Shown here: positions 10,951 through 22,224 of the stretch, piece by piece
Numbering within the stretch: the first letter of the stretch is position 1
How the letters are laid out: every line of letters starts with the position of its first letter
Notes under the pieces: generated by a model
The model's database searches: none
What the model was told of the DNA's origin: nothing
The model's input: the letters and a program-made list of their open reading frames with translations, nothing else
Position numbers and translations under genes: made by a program
Source of the DNA: Perca fluviatilis
Lineage: Eukaryota; Chordata; Actinopteri; Perciformes; Percidae
Length of the DNA: 64,000 nt
Reading direction: 5' to 3'
Assembly: GCF_010015445.1 (NCBI RefSeq)
Contig: NC_053120.1
Coordinates: forward strand, 8,384,114-8,448,113

Positions 10951-12726
10951 ACAAGTACATTTTACTCCCTGCAAGCTAATGTAGTAATCCTATTGTGTAC
11001 GTAAGACCACATCACTTGGCCCCATCATAAATTAAGGGGAAAAAAATATAATGAATGAATTCTAAATATTCTATAAATTTAGAGTAGATGGCAGTATTTT
11101 GAGTAACACAGGGAAGGTTATATGAACAGATAATCAGGATCATTTTTAATTTATAGCTCAAATGGTAGCTGATGAAATATCTGACTTGGATTCCATCTGT
11201 TAATATTAATGTATTGTAATTTATTCTCTAAAATGAATCTTTCCCTTTCTTGCCACACCGTCTTGACTTCCCATTTCTTCATCACTTGTCACCAGCTGAA
11301 GACGAGCAGTGCATCTCTAGCTCCACATTCATCTGGCTCTCCTTTTTCTGAGCAAGACATTCTTCCCATTTTGCCATCAGCCCCCTACCCAGCTCAACTG
11401 AGCCCAAAAGCCCTTTGATGTGTCACTTCACATCTCACCCTCAAAGCTGTGAAATCTCAATTTTCTGATAAGGGCAACCTCAATTTGTCAGGAGATACTA
11501 TTTATAGATCCGACAGAGATAGAGCTGCACGACTTGCAATAATTCTTAACAAGTACGTAGAGGCCATCGCCACATTTGTGTGAAGTAAAAGCAGCACTGC
11601 CCTCGTCGATTCACCTGATAAAGACGCATTGAGGAAGTAGATTTGAAACGACGCTCGGCAGCACTTATATTCTGCCACTGTATTAGATACGGGTCCAGTG
11701 TGGCCCAGCTTCGTGTTTGAACTCGTACCTCCTGAGGGTTTGAACTTTTAAATATCTCAATTCAACCCACTTTGTGGATCTTAGATAGTCCTGCCTCCAT
11801 CCACACAGCAGTCAAAAGGAAGACATAGTAGTTCTAACAGTCTTTAGCGTAAGGTGCGCACACACACCAGCAGTGTTGGGGACTCTACTCTGAAAATGCA
11901 GTTAAAACTGCAGAAGGTATTTGGTCAAAAAACACCATAATTTGAAGGAGAGTGAGACCTCCTGTTGCAGCTCTCCCTCTCCTCTCTGTCAATTACAATC
12001 CTATAAATATATCCTGAGAAGTTGCGTGGAACACCGTAAAGTCTGTCAAGTTGATCTTACTTAAAAATATCAAGTACACTGATTTCCTTGAAAAAGTAAG
12101 TCAATATTACTATAGTCTGTTTTGGTTGTTTACTTTATATGTGCTTGGTAAGTTTAAATTTAGTATTTACTTATTTTCTAAAGTTGTTGCAACTTAAAAA
12201 AGGCGAATTAAATGAACTTCTTGTTTCTAAGTTTATCTAATGTGGCACTAATTATACTGTAGATCAAATACTGGAAGTTTTCAATAGGTACACTTCCAAT
12301 TAAATAATGCTAAACTACTGTAACCTAGAGTGTTTTACGCAACATGTCAGCTAAACAAGCCAAAAAAAATTGTTTACTTGGGATTAAATTGAGCAATCAT
12401 TTCTGGTAAAATTCAGCTGCTGACTATTTTCCAAAGTACAGCATCTAGTTTTAGATTTCTGAAGTTTTTCCTACTTTCCAGACCCTACAGGGGCCCTGTA
12501 TTGAAGGGCACAGCGGTCATGTCAGTGAAAGGGAGTGTATTCTTACTGAAACTACATGTTTCTTTGGCTGGTCCACACACTCTGTGCAGCACACAGAGAA
12601 AGCTGAAAATACTTTCAGACAGTAGATGGTTTTCTCTGTCTCTTACTACAAAGATGTACACATACTGTATCACAGATACTTTTCTTAGACTTAGGCAATT
12701 TAATTTAATTTTGGTTTTAAGCAACT
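10951..12726. other. unique DNA, no gene seen
   Basis: AT-rich with no recognised coding motif. AAGGTGCGCACACACACCAG near 11851 resembles the TIR of the MITE at 10181, but no partner end was found. CAGTGTTGGGG near 11871 resembles a hAT end, also unpaired. Confidence 0.4.
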
Positions 12727-13180
12727 TTACAGGTCCTATGACATGCTCCTTTTTGGATGCTTTTATATAGGCCTCAGTGGTCCCCTAATACTGTATCTGA
12801 AGTCTCTTTCCCGAAATTCAGCCTTGGTGCAGAATTACAGCCACTACGAGCCTGTCCCACAATGAGCTTTCCTTAGGGCGTGCCATTTCTGTGTCTGTAG
12901 CTTTAAATGCTATTGAGGAGGAGCGACATGAGGCAAGGTGGAGGGTGGGGGTGTGGCCTTGACCAACTGCCATGCTTAGCTCGTTTGCAACCCATGATGT
13001 CTCTCTCTTTCTCATGGGCGGGCCAAATTCTTTGGGCGGGCAAAGCAGAGAAAGGGGAGGTAACCGTTCTCTTTATGACATCATAAAGGGAAGATTCCAG
13101 ATTGGCCCATCTGAGATTTCTTTTTCTCATAGGATACCCAGGGCTTGGTTTACACGTATTGCAATTTATAGCCAAAAAAA
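12727..13180. mobile_element. truncated long-TIR MITE of a family common in percomorphs
   Basis: It starts AGGTCCTATGACATGC and continues with GGCCTCAGTGGTCCCCTAA, GCAGAATTACAGCCAC, and GGCGGGCAAAGCAGAGAAAGG, in the order of a widespread fish repeat I recognise. The other end (an inverted AGGTCCCATG type) is missing, and the copy breaks off near 13180. The edge TTAC at 12727 may be a decayed TTAA target. Confidence 0.65.
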
Positions 13181-15117
13181 ATTTATTCTGGCTCTTGAGA
13201 GAAAATGAGAACGAAGAAAAGAAGAATACTTCTGTATAATAGACACTACTATGAAGTAAGATGTGAATATGAAAAAGCATGTTTGCCTAATTCATAATCA
13301 CTAAAATTTAGTTTCTTTCATTGAGGTAATATTCTGATGATTTAAATTCCAGACCTTTAAAAGCCATCCAATTAACATGCTGATCATTCACACTCCAACA
13401 CAGTTTCATTTGGGGTTATATGTGTTAATGTTAATTAAAGCATTTTTACAAATATTAATGTTTTAGTACAAAATTCTGTTGATTGCTGCCACACATTTTC
13501 CAGATGAATAGTAGCCAGATGGTGTCAAATGAATGAATAAAATCATACATGGATTGATCATGCCAGAAATGTTTAGGCACGATCTTAGAATGTGATGGAT
13601 TAGTCTTCAAATTTTGATTAGCATTGAAATCTCTTTTAGTATACACATTATGTTTAGGAAAATGCTAGGAATTTGGATTATTGAAAATATGAAATTAGAA
13701 TAAAATAACATGCCAACTACAGAATATTGAATATTCTAATACCTTTAGCAACAATGCAAAAACACTTACTGCCTGGCAAACTTTGGTTATTTTCTGTCCA
13801 AGCAAACCAATGTATGCAAGCAGTGTTATGGGGAAAGATGTTCAGATTTATAGTGTGTTCTGAAAAAATAAAAAAAATAATTGCATTTAGTTTAACGTTT
13901 GAGTAATTCAACAAGCATGGGAAATGTAGATGTGCCTAAATAATGCTTGCCTGAATGGGAACATTATCCAGCGCATGGGACCATATTAGGGATGCATTCA
14001 CAGCTTTTTGTAACCTTCCCAACTCAACTGCACTATAAACCATGTGTGCTAAAGTGACAGAACAGACAGGTTTGTCTCAAGACCACACTCATGTTGTAAC
14101 TACTAAGTTTCTTCTTTGTCCAACTAAAGATCATGTTGAAGTGAAACAATGTAGCGGTGGCTTTTTATGCAACAGCAGTTTTGTCTGTGAAAAAAGAGAC
14201 AACCATCACTAAACAAACAGGGCAAGAGAGGAATAGAGACTGATCGTCACCAGCTTAAGCAGTGCAGCAGATGATCAGGTGCGCCAAATCTACTTAAATG
14301 ACCTGACTCCACCCCTCCAGGCTCTTGCAAATACCATGGTGGGGAAATTCTGTTGTGTTCATTCTTTACAATACAGCTTCTGTTATCATCCATATTGACA
14401 TATCACCCTTTCCAACACCAGTAATATTGCAGAAAATGTTATGTTTAGCTTCATCTGAGTTTGCCACTTTCCTCCTTTTGAATCTAAACTGCCTGCCACT
14501 ACCTAAGCAAGAAATTAAGATCACAATTGTCTGACACCTATCGATTTTAACAAACTGTTTGCTCTGGAGTTACTTTCACTACCTGCAACAAGAATATGTG
14601 TACACAAGATTGACTATAATAAGTGTGCAGAGCAATTTCATATTGAAAACTAGCAATATGATGGCTTATGTTTGCAACAAGCATAACAGACCAAACTTTA
14701 TAGATCATCCCTGCCTTCCATACAATGTTTCAAAGGCCTTTATTTTGAAGCAGCACTTTTTGTTCATGAATCAAAACAGGAAAGTGTTAAATCAATAATC
14801 GGGATTACAATAACATAGTAAGACGTTAAAGTTTGAATGCAGCACACCAGCATTGTCATCTTCTATATTTTATTGGCAAACCCAGAATGAGGCATTACGT
14901 ATGATCTCATCCTTCTCTATGACGGACTGCTTCTTTAATGTTCATGAACAGAGGTGGAGTCAAACAGGTGGCCATGGTGGCATCTTTAAACTTTGTTATC
15001 TGTTTCAATAATGGCTGTCAGCATCTTTAATGAGCTTTCACTTGCATGACCACACCACTAAATATGATGCAGGAGCAATGCTCACTTTACCTCAAACATA
15101 GATACTCACTTTGCTAC
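13181..15117. other. unique AT-rich DNA, no gene seen
   Basis: No coding motif, repeat or RNA gene was recognised. Stops are frequent in all frames. Confidence 0.5.
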
Positions 15118-15251
15118 GTTAATAGTAGGCCTGTAGCGACGCGTTGATGACGTCAACGAGTCAACGTCAAAATTACGTCGACATTATATTTTTTATGTCG
15201 ACGCTTCACCACAGCTCGCCACACACACGTGGGAGACCAAAACATTGCAGA

Positions 15252-15520
15252 ATGGAGGACGAAACAGGAACCTCCTCACATAATTCCCAACAAAGCCCTG
15301 CAAAAAGCCCCAATAAAAGAAAAAGTCCTAAAAAAACAGCTCGCCCCCTAAATCATCAAAGGAATGGGAATACTTCAAATTTAGTCCCAAACGTAAAGGT
15401 GTCGTTATTTGCGCTCTTTGCCAAATGGAGTTGGCATACCACACCAGCACAACAGCAATGTGGGAGCATTTAAAATGGAGGCACCCCATTGTCACTCGTG
15501 AAGGAGACGATAACAAGTAG
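15252..15520 (+). pseudogene. BED zinc-finger N-terminus of a hAT transposase, frameshifted
   Basis: BED fingers bind DNA and sit at the N-terminus of many hAT transposases and the host ZBED proteins derived from them. From the ATG at 15252 a Lys/Ser/Pro-rich leader (KSPNKRKSPKK) runs to about 15350. After a one-base shift the frame reads EWEYFKFSPKRKG, then CALC (codons from 15410), then HLKWRH, whose two His codons are at 15467 and 15482. This is C-x2-C...H-x4-H, and it is followed by a stop at 15518-15520. Nothing of the catalytic core follows. Confidence 0.82.
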
Positions 15521-15582
15521 TACTACAAGTAGTTGGCTAAATTAATTTCATGTTTGTGTAGTGTGTTGTGTAGCTTGAGGTC

Positions 15583-15863
15583 TGTGCACTTCGGTGGTGC
15601 TAGCTAACTATCTTAGCTCTCCGTGCAGTTTGTTCGTGCTAGGTTAGTAGCTAACATTAACGTTAGCTACACAGACAGCTGTGTTTAGCTGAGTTAGTTA
15701 TCATCTAATGTTGGCTTGAATTGTAGCTAGCTTATGGCTGCAGAACACAGTTATCTATAGTAGCTAACGTTAGCTAACGTGAACGTTAGCTACTAACCTA
15801 GCACGAACAAACTGCACAGAGAGCTAAGATGCGTTGGTTAGCCTAGCACCACCAAAGTGCACA
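15583..15863. repeat. imperfect inverted repeat inside the hAT element
   Basis: The left arm (15583 to about 15672) starts TGTGCACTTCGGTGGTGC. The right arm (about 15772-15863) ends GCACCACCAAAGTGCACA. The arms pair along most of about 90 bases, around a spacer of about 100 bases rich in GTTAGC words. It may be a foldback MITE nested in the hAT element. Confidence 0.75.
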
Positions 15864-16331
15864 ACTGCTAGATCTAGCTAACGGTAGCAAGCAGATTGCA
15901 GTAGCTTTGTGCAGGAGAGATTTATGTTGGGACTGTAAAACTGAAAACAAGGATTTTATATTGTGTTAAACACTCTTAGGAATGTCTATACTTTTTGCAC
16001 TACAACTTTTTAATTTTTTGAACAAGAGAGTTATGTTGGTACTGTAAAAGAGTAAACAGGCTGGCCTTTTTGTATAACAGTAAAATATTTTTTTTTATTT
16101 TATTTTGTGGAAAGCAGAAACTGCAAATGCAAAACTGTTGTTTAATAAAGTATATTAAGATTTTTTTGGTATTTATTTGAGATACATTATGGTTTTTATT
16201 AATCGAACAACAGAAAAATAATCATTATATTAATCGTCCAATTAGTCGTTAGATTAGTCGACTAATCGATAAAATAATCGCCCGATTAATCGTTTAATAA
16301 ATAATTGTTTACCCCCAGCCCTAGTTAATAG

Positions 16332-18570
16332 CAGGGTGGTCATGGGACAAGGAAGATGGCACCACAGTGCTGTAAGCCATTGCATCTGTAGCATGATTTG
16401 GGAAGTGAGTTGAGCCTGGGTACATAATTCAGGATGACTTCACCCTAATCTCTATCAACAGATATATGCATAAGAATGTAGAATCTGTAAGCAACGGAAC
16501 AAGTTTTTGGTGTTGGAAGAATTCTGGTTTCTGTTTGTAGTCCGAGTAGTATTAGTATCCGAGTAGTACCAATCAAATTTTAGCGGGCTTTGGTTGCATG
16601 CAGGTAAACAGTCCATGTGGAGAGCAAAAGAGGTGGACCGCATTGGCCGAAATGCAATCTCTAAAACCATTGGCTATCGTCTGATGATGAATTAGCTTTT
16701 TATTTATTTATCTGCATTTAAATGCAGATACTGTATCTGTTTATAGAAATGAGCCTGAATGTCATCTGGACCTAGATCCTGTTGCTAATCAAAATTTAAA
16801 CAACATATTCAGGTAGTCTAGGGCCGGATATCCCCTGGCTACACCGGAACCCCAGAAATGTTGGCGGTTGCCCCCAGAGGCTAAATTGTCGTCAGAACAA
16901 AAGCCGATGGGTTCCAAGATTGTTTTTTACCAGGAGTCACAGCAGGAGGATGCACCTGCACCAGCCTCCATACATTTGGATAGTAAAATTGAAAATAGGG
17001 AATGGGAGATTTCTGATTCATTGTGCATGTGTCTCTGTATATTGAGAGGCAGTGTAATATCCTCCAATGTGTAGCCTGTGGTTCTAAAATTAATTTGCTA
17101 ACAATTCTGTAAGATCACAGTTTTACATTTGTATTTTTGTTTTATAATAATTTTTTTTTGAAAAAGTCAATGCAAATTGTGGACATAGTTATCTGGGTCT
17201 AACTACTGTATAGAATGAAATGAATGAAATGGTTCCTCAACAGCCCAGATTTTTCTCAGTCAATCATGGGAATTGAAATGACAGTCTCGTGGTCACAAGC
17301 ACACTTTGTCTAACCTTTGGGAGAGTGCTGGCCCAGTTTGTCTGAAATGGTAATGTTCTGCTTTGAAGTTGTCTTCTATTGAGGAAAAGGAGAAGTCTGG
17401 TCTTACAAGATCACATACTATACTGCAAGCTCACACAACTCAGATTTTTTATTACGTACACAGCAGCTCGCTGAGAAAGGTCTCGGTGTTAGATCTGTTC
17501 TGACCCCTCAGTAAAAGGCTTTCACTGTACTTGTTTCTTTCCTTCCAATGGAATATTTCAATGGCAATTTGATTACCTGCCGCTGTGGAGACAGAAAGAG
17601 CAATTTGAAGACAGATTGACCTTTCCTCTTCTCTTTACAGCCGCTTGCTCTGCCTTTCCCATCCACCGCACCTCATCTATTCACTCTGCACCCTAAGTTC
17701 CCCACATATATCTGTGATACTGAGAGAATTTTACATAACAGGATGGGAATATGCCTGTTTATGTTCGTGTATGTGTGTGCGGCTTCCCTGTTCTGTCCTT
17801 GAATGGGATTTGCAGTGGATACTCCTTTGACTGCTAGGCTTTGAAATGAAGTCCTGTCTGCATTTAATGAAGCAAAGACAATACAAGCTTTACTGTTTAT
17901 TTGGTCTCTGTGTATTTTAGATGGAGAGAAAAAAAACGAGACAAAGACAGGAAGACAAAGAAAGAGAGGGAGAGAGGTGACACTGCCCTGGGGCATCGTC
18001 ATGTTTTACCTCCACAACGTGATGCCGAATCCAAAACATTGCTCCCTCCTTCCAGCCAAGGAACCATGGTGCTATTATGTTGCAAATAGAAATATGCTGT
18101 CTTCATGTATCAATGTACCAATGAAGCCTAAAAAATGCCTTGGCAGCAAGACGTGACCCAGAAATGTCTTTGACTCTGGCGTAGTGTCCTAAGATGGGAG
18201 GAAATTATGCAAGCAACAAACCTGCTGGCAGAAGTGATCAACCACAAATTATTCTATTCAGATTCACAAAGCAGCGGCTAATTTGAGGGAGTGACACCAA
18301 TTTCCCACAGGCCATTCCGCATGCCTTTTTTTTCTCTATTTACTATTAAATACCAGAGACACATCCGTCTAGTGAGGGAGCATGGGAGAGACGTTAATGA
18401 AGGATGGCTTTCATTCAGCCCCCACCACACCGAACCTCTCACACCACCCTCCTCTCATTATAGTTATACAGGCTTTACAGTTTTTGCACACATCTCCTAG
18501 CAACCACAGCTTGCGCCATCAACTACACTGTATTAGCTCTGTAGAAAGAATGGCAACAATATAACAAGAA
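16332..18570. other. unique DNA, no gene seen
   Basis: It includes a perfect 20-base palindrome at 16710-16729 and a purine-rich run at about 17919-17980. No coding motif was recognised. Confidence 0.45.
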
Positions 18571-18835
18571 GAGTTAAATGCCAACATCAGCATGCCACCA
18601 TGCTCACAATGACAATGCTAGCATGGCAATGTTTAGCAGGTGTAGTGTTAACCATGTTCAACATTTGACAGTTGGCACTAAACATAAAGTATAAAGTCAC
18701 CAAAAGTGATCAATAAATTAATGACCATGTCCGAGCACCATCGATATCAAGGCCTGTAAAAAATATCAATCCATTCTATACATCTTGAGATATTTTAGCG
18801 TGGACTGACGTGTCGGACCGACCAGCCGAATCTCA
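18571..18835 (+). repeat. diverged copy of a common fish interspersed repeat
   Basis: It contains TGCTAGCATGGCAATG, then GGCACTAAACATAAAG, and later TTGAGATATTTTAGCGTGGA. The order and words match a repeat frequent in percomorph genomes. It is related to the fragment at 9717-9890. Confidence 0.6.
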
Positions 18836-19267
18836 TTCGTAGAGTATAGGGCCAACTGACGAAACTATGCTGCAGCCTAGTTTATTCGCTTCAAACCAGT
18901 TGATGGGAAACTGCCTAATTTAACATTTCTTTCTTGCTACATTTCAAAAGTTAGCTTACAATCGCTTGACAGTTGAATGGAAACACAACCAGAGACACAT
19001 CTCATAGTGGATTCTTTTCTGAGTGAATACTACAGGTGCATTTAGCTGTTTTTGGTTGAGAGGTAAATTCAGTTAATCCGGACAGACTGTTAACCTGTTA
19101 ACACAATAACAGGCTAAATTAGCACATAACAGTATTATAGCCATCAACAACTTTACATTATGTATGGTAAGTGATGATACACACTGATGCTTGCTGATTT
19201 GTGAAGATAACGTGAGTGTGAGGTTTATAATGATGGAGTGTAAAGTTTTACTGCACTTACATTAATT

Positions 19268-19350
19268 TACTGTATTAGCTTAACCTAGCATAGATTGGAA
19301 GCAAAGGGAAATGGCTCTCTCTCGTGGTAAAAAAACCCGCTTACCAGTCT
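19268..19350 (+). repeat. relic of a GCTTAGCATA-type fish MITE
   Basis: TTAGCTTAACCTAGCATAGA, TGGAAGCAAAGGGAAATGGC and CGCTTACCAGTCTAT recall a short palindromic MITE also seen at 45240-45400. The copy is decayed. Confidence 0.45.
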
Positions 19351-19617
19351 ATATAAATAATTATCTGTATTTATTTTTTTTTTTTTGTAAAAATGACAAG
19401 TTAGCTTTTACCACATACCCATCAGCCAATTGAAAACTGACTGTACAAGGAGCTCCTGACACAAAATTAATCAGATTTTCAGTTGAAATCAAAACATAGA
19501 AATACATTTAAGTTCGGTGCTTCAAGCTCAGGGACCTTCAATGTGGTCACCAGACAGTTGAGAGCCTCTTCTTCTCTTTTGGTTGTTTTCTAACTTGTGT
19601 TTTGTGTTTCTTGCACA

Positions 19618-21184
19618 TTAAAGGTACAATATGTAACATTTCTGCTTTAAAATGTCTAAAAACGACCATACCTATGTTATATATTTTTATGAGTTGTGTT
19701 CTTACACTATCCCAAATGTTTCCACCAAATGTCAAACCCAGAGAAATCTGTTATTTTATTTTCAGACACGGCATGTTTCCTTTACTCGCCCGTCAGTGGC
19801 GTCATATAACCTTTCACCCTCCAGTTACTCTAACTTCCGTCAGAACCAGAACACTGGCACCAAGATGATACGTTCAGGAGTAATTGTAAATCATACAATG
19901 TCACAGAAAAAAAAATACTTTGCCATACGGCATAATTTTGTGATTAATTACATCCCACTTTGTATCACAGTAATACAACAGAGACCTTATCTATTTTGTA
20001 AGTTCAATATCGATACCAGCTTAACGTTACTACAATGTGCTAATGTTGATGCTTTGTGGGTAACATTATGAGGTTACAACATCGTTCAACACGCTAATAG
20101 TTATTTTTAGTATGACTGTTTCGACCACAGCTAACAGGACTGAGCTAACCCACGAATAACTTCACTAGTAACGTTAACGTTAGCTGTATAGATAGACGAT
20201 TAATCTAATGCTAATTTAGCCAGCTAGCACACCCTGGTCTGTCTGCCTCACTCCCCCGGCGCAGAGAGACTCAGTCGGGATGACAGCTGACAACAGCCCC
20301 GAGACATATAGCTAGCTAGTTAACGTTAGCCCCAAGTCAGCTATCAGCCAGCTACTTTCATTACAGCAACCCCCCCCCCCGGCCAGAACTTATCTCCAGT
20401 GCTTGGTGCTTACGACGCTAACGGCAGTTTAATTAAACGTCGGGAAACAGACTATATCAGACCCAGCACCGAGTCACAACAGCGGCCATCCATAGCGGTA
20501 GCTACATGTCCGTAGCGCTACCGCTGTATGTGCCGAAAATCTCCTCCCTGCCGAATTTCTCTGCCCTTCGCATTTAGCTGTCTTTACGGTTAGCTATATT
20601 AGCACCAAAACGAAAAGTTAAGATTACTGAAAAGTGAAGGGGAGATAATTCCTGGCAGCTTCGAGATGTTCTGCTGCTGCACAACAGGCATCGAACGTCC
20701 TGGCTCGCTGTCGCGGATATTTCCCCGGAAATCCCCACCCACACCCGTCTCTCAGCCTCGTTTAGTAGCTAGCTAGCGTTACAACAAACCCCATCCACCC
20801 CGGTGTTGAAACCATCCAAAAGGTGACATTGATATGTGAAATATTTTGTGTTTTAGCTGCTGGCTACTGTTAGCTTGCTGGCTCACTAGCTAACTGGTCA
20901 GCTACAAATAAAAATCTAATCAAGAAAAACGTAATTATGTTGGGGAAACTGCAGCTATTTTATTACAATAACATGAATAAACGTTACTAAACGTAACGTG
21001 AATATACTTGAATGGGTAAACTCGTCCGTGAACTGATGCATTCTAACCGGCAGCGAAGGTGTTTAACACTAAAAACTCCCATAATTCCACGCAACTTCAC
21101 AACGTCATCAAAAGTCCAGTTTTACCGTCCATTGTTTTGGTTGAGAGACCCCTAGCGGCAGAAAGATACATATTGTACGTTTAA
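19618..21184. mobile_element. non-autonomous DNA transposon with TTAA target duplication
   Basis: TTAA flanks both ends (19618-19621 and 21181-21184). The left end AGGTACAATATGTAAC and the inverse of the right end (ACGTACAATATGTATC) differ at two positions. TTAA duplication points to the piggyBac or Kolobok superfamilies. The 1.56 kb interior has no coding motif. A GC-rich, CpG-rich block lies at about 20220-20820, flanked by GCTAGCTAAC words. Confidence 0.75.
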
Positions 21185-21283
21185 CATGTACAGTAGCTTG
21201 GTCCTACTAGACTCTCGTACATTTCATTTCTACAGGGAGTCTGGCCACTGGTCATGACGTATGTCATGCTTAGCATTGCTAGC

Positions 21284-21490
21284 GTTCACCATAGCCAACT
21301 CCTTCACCATTAACGGAGCGAGCTGGAAAATCTAACTTTTCCCGAACCCCGTGGGAAGGAGGGCCAAAACATCATGGCCACCAACAAAACTCAGCAAAGA
21401 TTGTTCTTGCTCAGGCTTTAACTTCTGGATATTTGGCAGAGTTGCCACAATGGACCGAATGGCTTTGCTTGCATATTTATCCGCCGCCAT
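21284..21490 (-). pseudogene. N-terminal fragment of a RecQ-like helicase, from a transposon
   Basis: From an ATG at 21490 the minus frame reads a short basic leader (ADKYASKAIRSI), then LKPEQEQSLLSFVGGHDVL and LLPTGFGKS, a Q-motif-like region followed by a Walker A motif as in RecQ-family helicases. A TAG stop comes directly after the Lys-Ser of Walker A. The frame then resumes with IFQLAPL, the usual continuation. No later helicase motif is present. A similar fragment lies at 62225-62414. Such pieces recur in fish MITE-like repeats. Confidence 0.7.
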
Positions 21491-21667
21491 TACTGAACTA
21501 CAACTCAAACTAGTGCACAACCTCAATGTCATCGTTCTCAGCCACTCCCTCTGTTCACTGGACCGGTAAAGATTTGGCTGGAGAAAACCCAAGAATATAC
21601 CGCGAACCCAGACGGAGTACTGAAGGAAAATGAAAATTGAGAGGAAGTACGTAGGAGGGCGGAGCAA

Positions 21668-22059
21668 GGCTAATTAACATGCACAAACAGCTGTAAATCT
21701 GCCACAGTCTGAATTGAAGTTTGGGAAGCAGTTCGTGCTTTTTCATGGTCTCTCAATCTGTTCTGCTGCATAATGTCTCTTGTGGCTAGATTGTTTGGAG
21801 TGTGTGCTGCTCATATCCCTGACATTTTCTCTCTCTCCCTCTGTCTTGCTTTCAGTCTCTCTCTCATTTGTCCGAACTATATTCCTGAAAGTGTGACAGC
21901 ACTCCAGGGATCATTTTACAGCAATTTAACTTCATGTCAGATGTGAGAATATTTAGAAGAGGGCAGCTGATGCATATTTCCTCTATTAACCATCTAGTGG
22001 TGTTTGGAAAGTACTTAGAACCTATACTTAAGTAAAAGTGCCATTATATAACATTAAAT
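21668..22059. other. unique DNA with a short pyrimidine-rich run
   Basis: No gene or repeat was recognised beyond a CT-rich run at about 21825-21865. Confidence 0.4.
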
Positions 22060-22205
22060 AACATTTATTTGCCAAATGGCTTTGTCGAAAGCGACTTACA
22101 TTTGTCCCTGACACACATTAGGAATAATTTTAGTGACTTGCTCAAGACACTTTGACATGTAGCCAGGGGGGGCATTAATAACCAACTGCTCTACCACTAA
22201 AGCAC
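22060..22205 (-). repeat. tRNA-derived SINE relic
   Basis: On the minus strand it reads TTAGTGGTAGAGCAGTTGGT, a tRNA-like A-box region, then CATGTCAAAGTGTCTTGAGC and a tail TGTAAGTCGCTTTCGACAAA before AATAAATG. This is the order of a common fish SINE. The B-box part is decayed. Confidence 0.6.
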
Positions 22206-22224
22206 AATGTTGAACCTTGGAGGC

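Larger units (their letters stand above)
15126..16323 (+). mobile_element. hAT-superfamily DNA transposon remnant with perfect 8-bp target duplication
   Basis: GTTAATAG occurs immediately on both sides (15118-15125 and 16324-16331), giving the 8-bp duplication expected of hAT. The ends TAGGCCTG and CAGCCCTA are inverted copies with one mismatch. Inside is a BED zinc finger (15252-15520), the usual N-terminal DNA-binding domain of many hAT transposases. The catalytic domain and the dimerisation region are absent. The right third is AT-rich with repeated AATCG words near the end, and the middle holds a large inverted repeat. Confidence 0.88.

Noticed and set aside
19652..20071. A 139-codon plus-strand open frame
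   Set aside because: It crosses the AT-rich left part of a TTAA transposon and has no recognisable domain.
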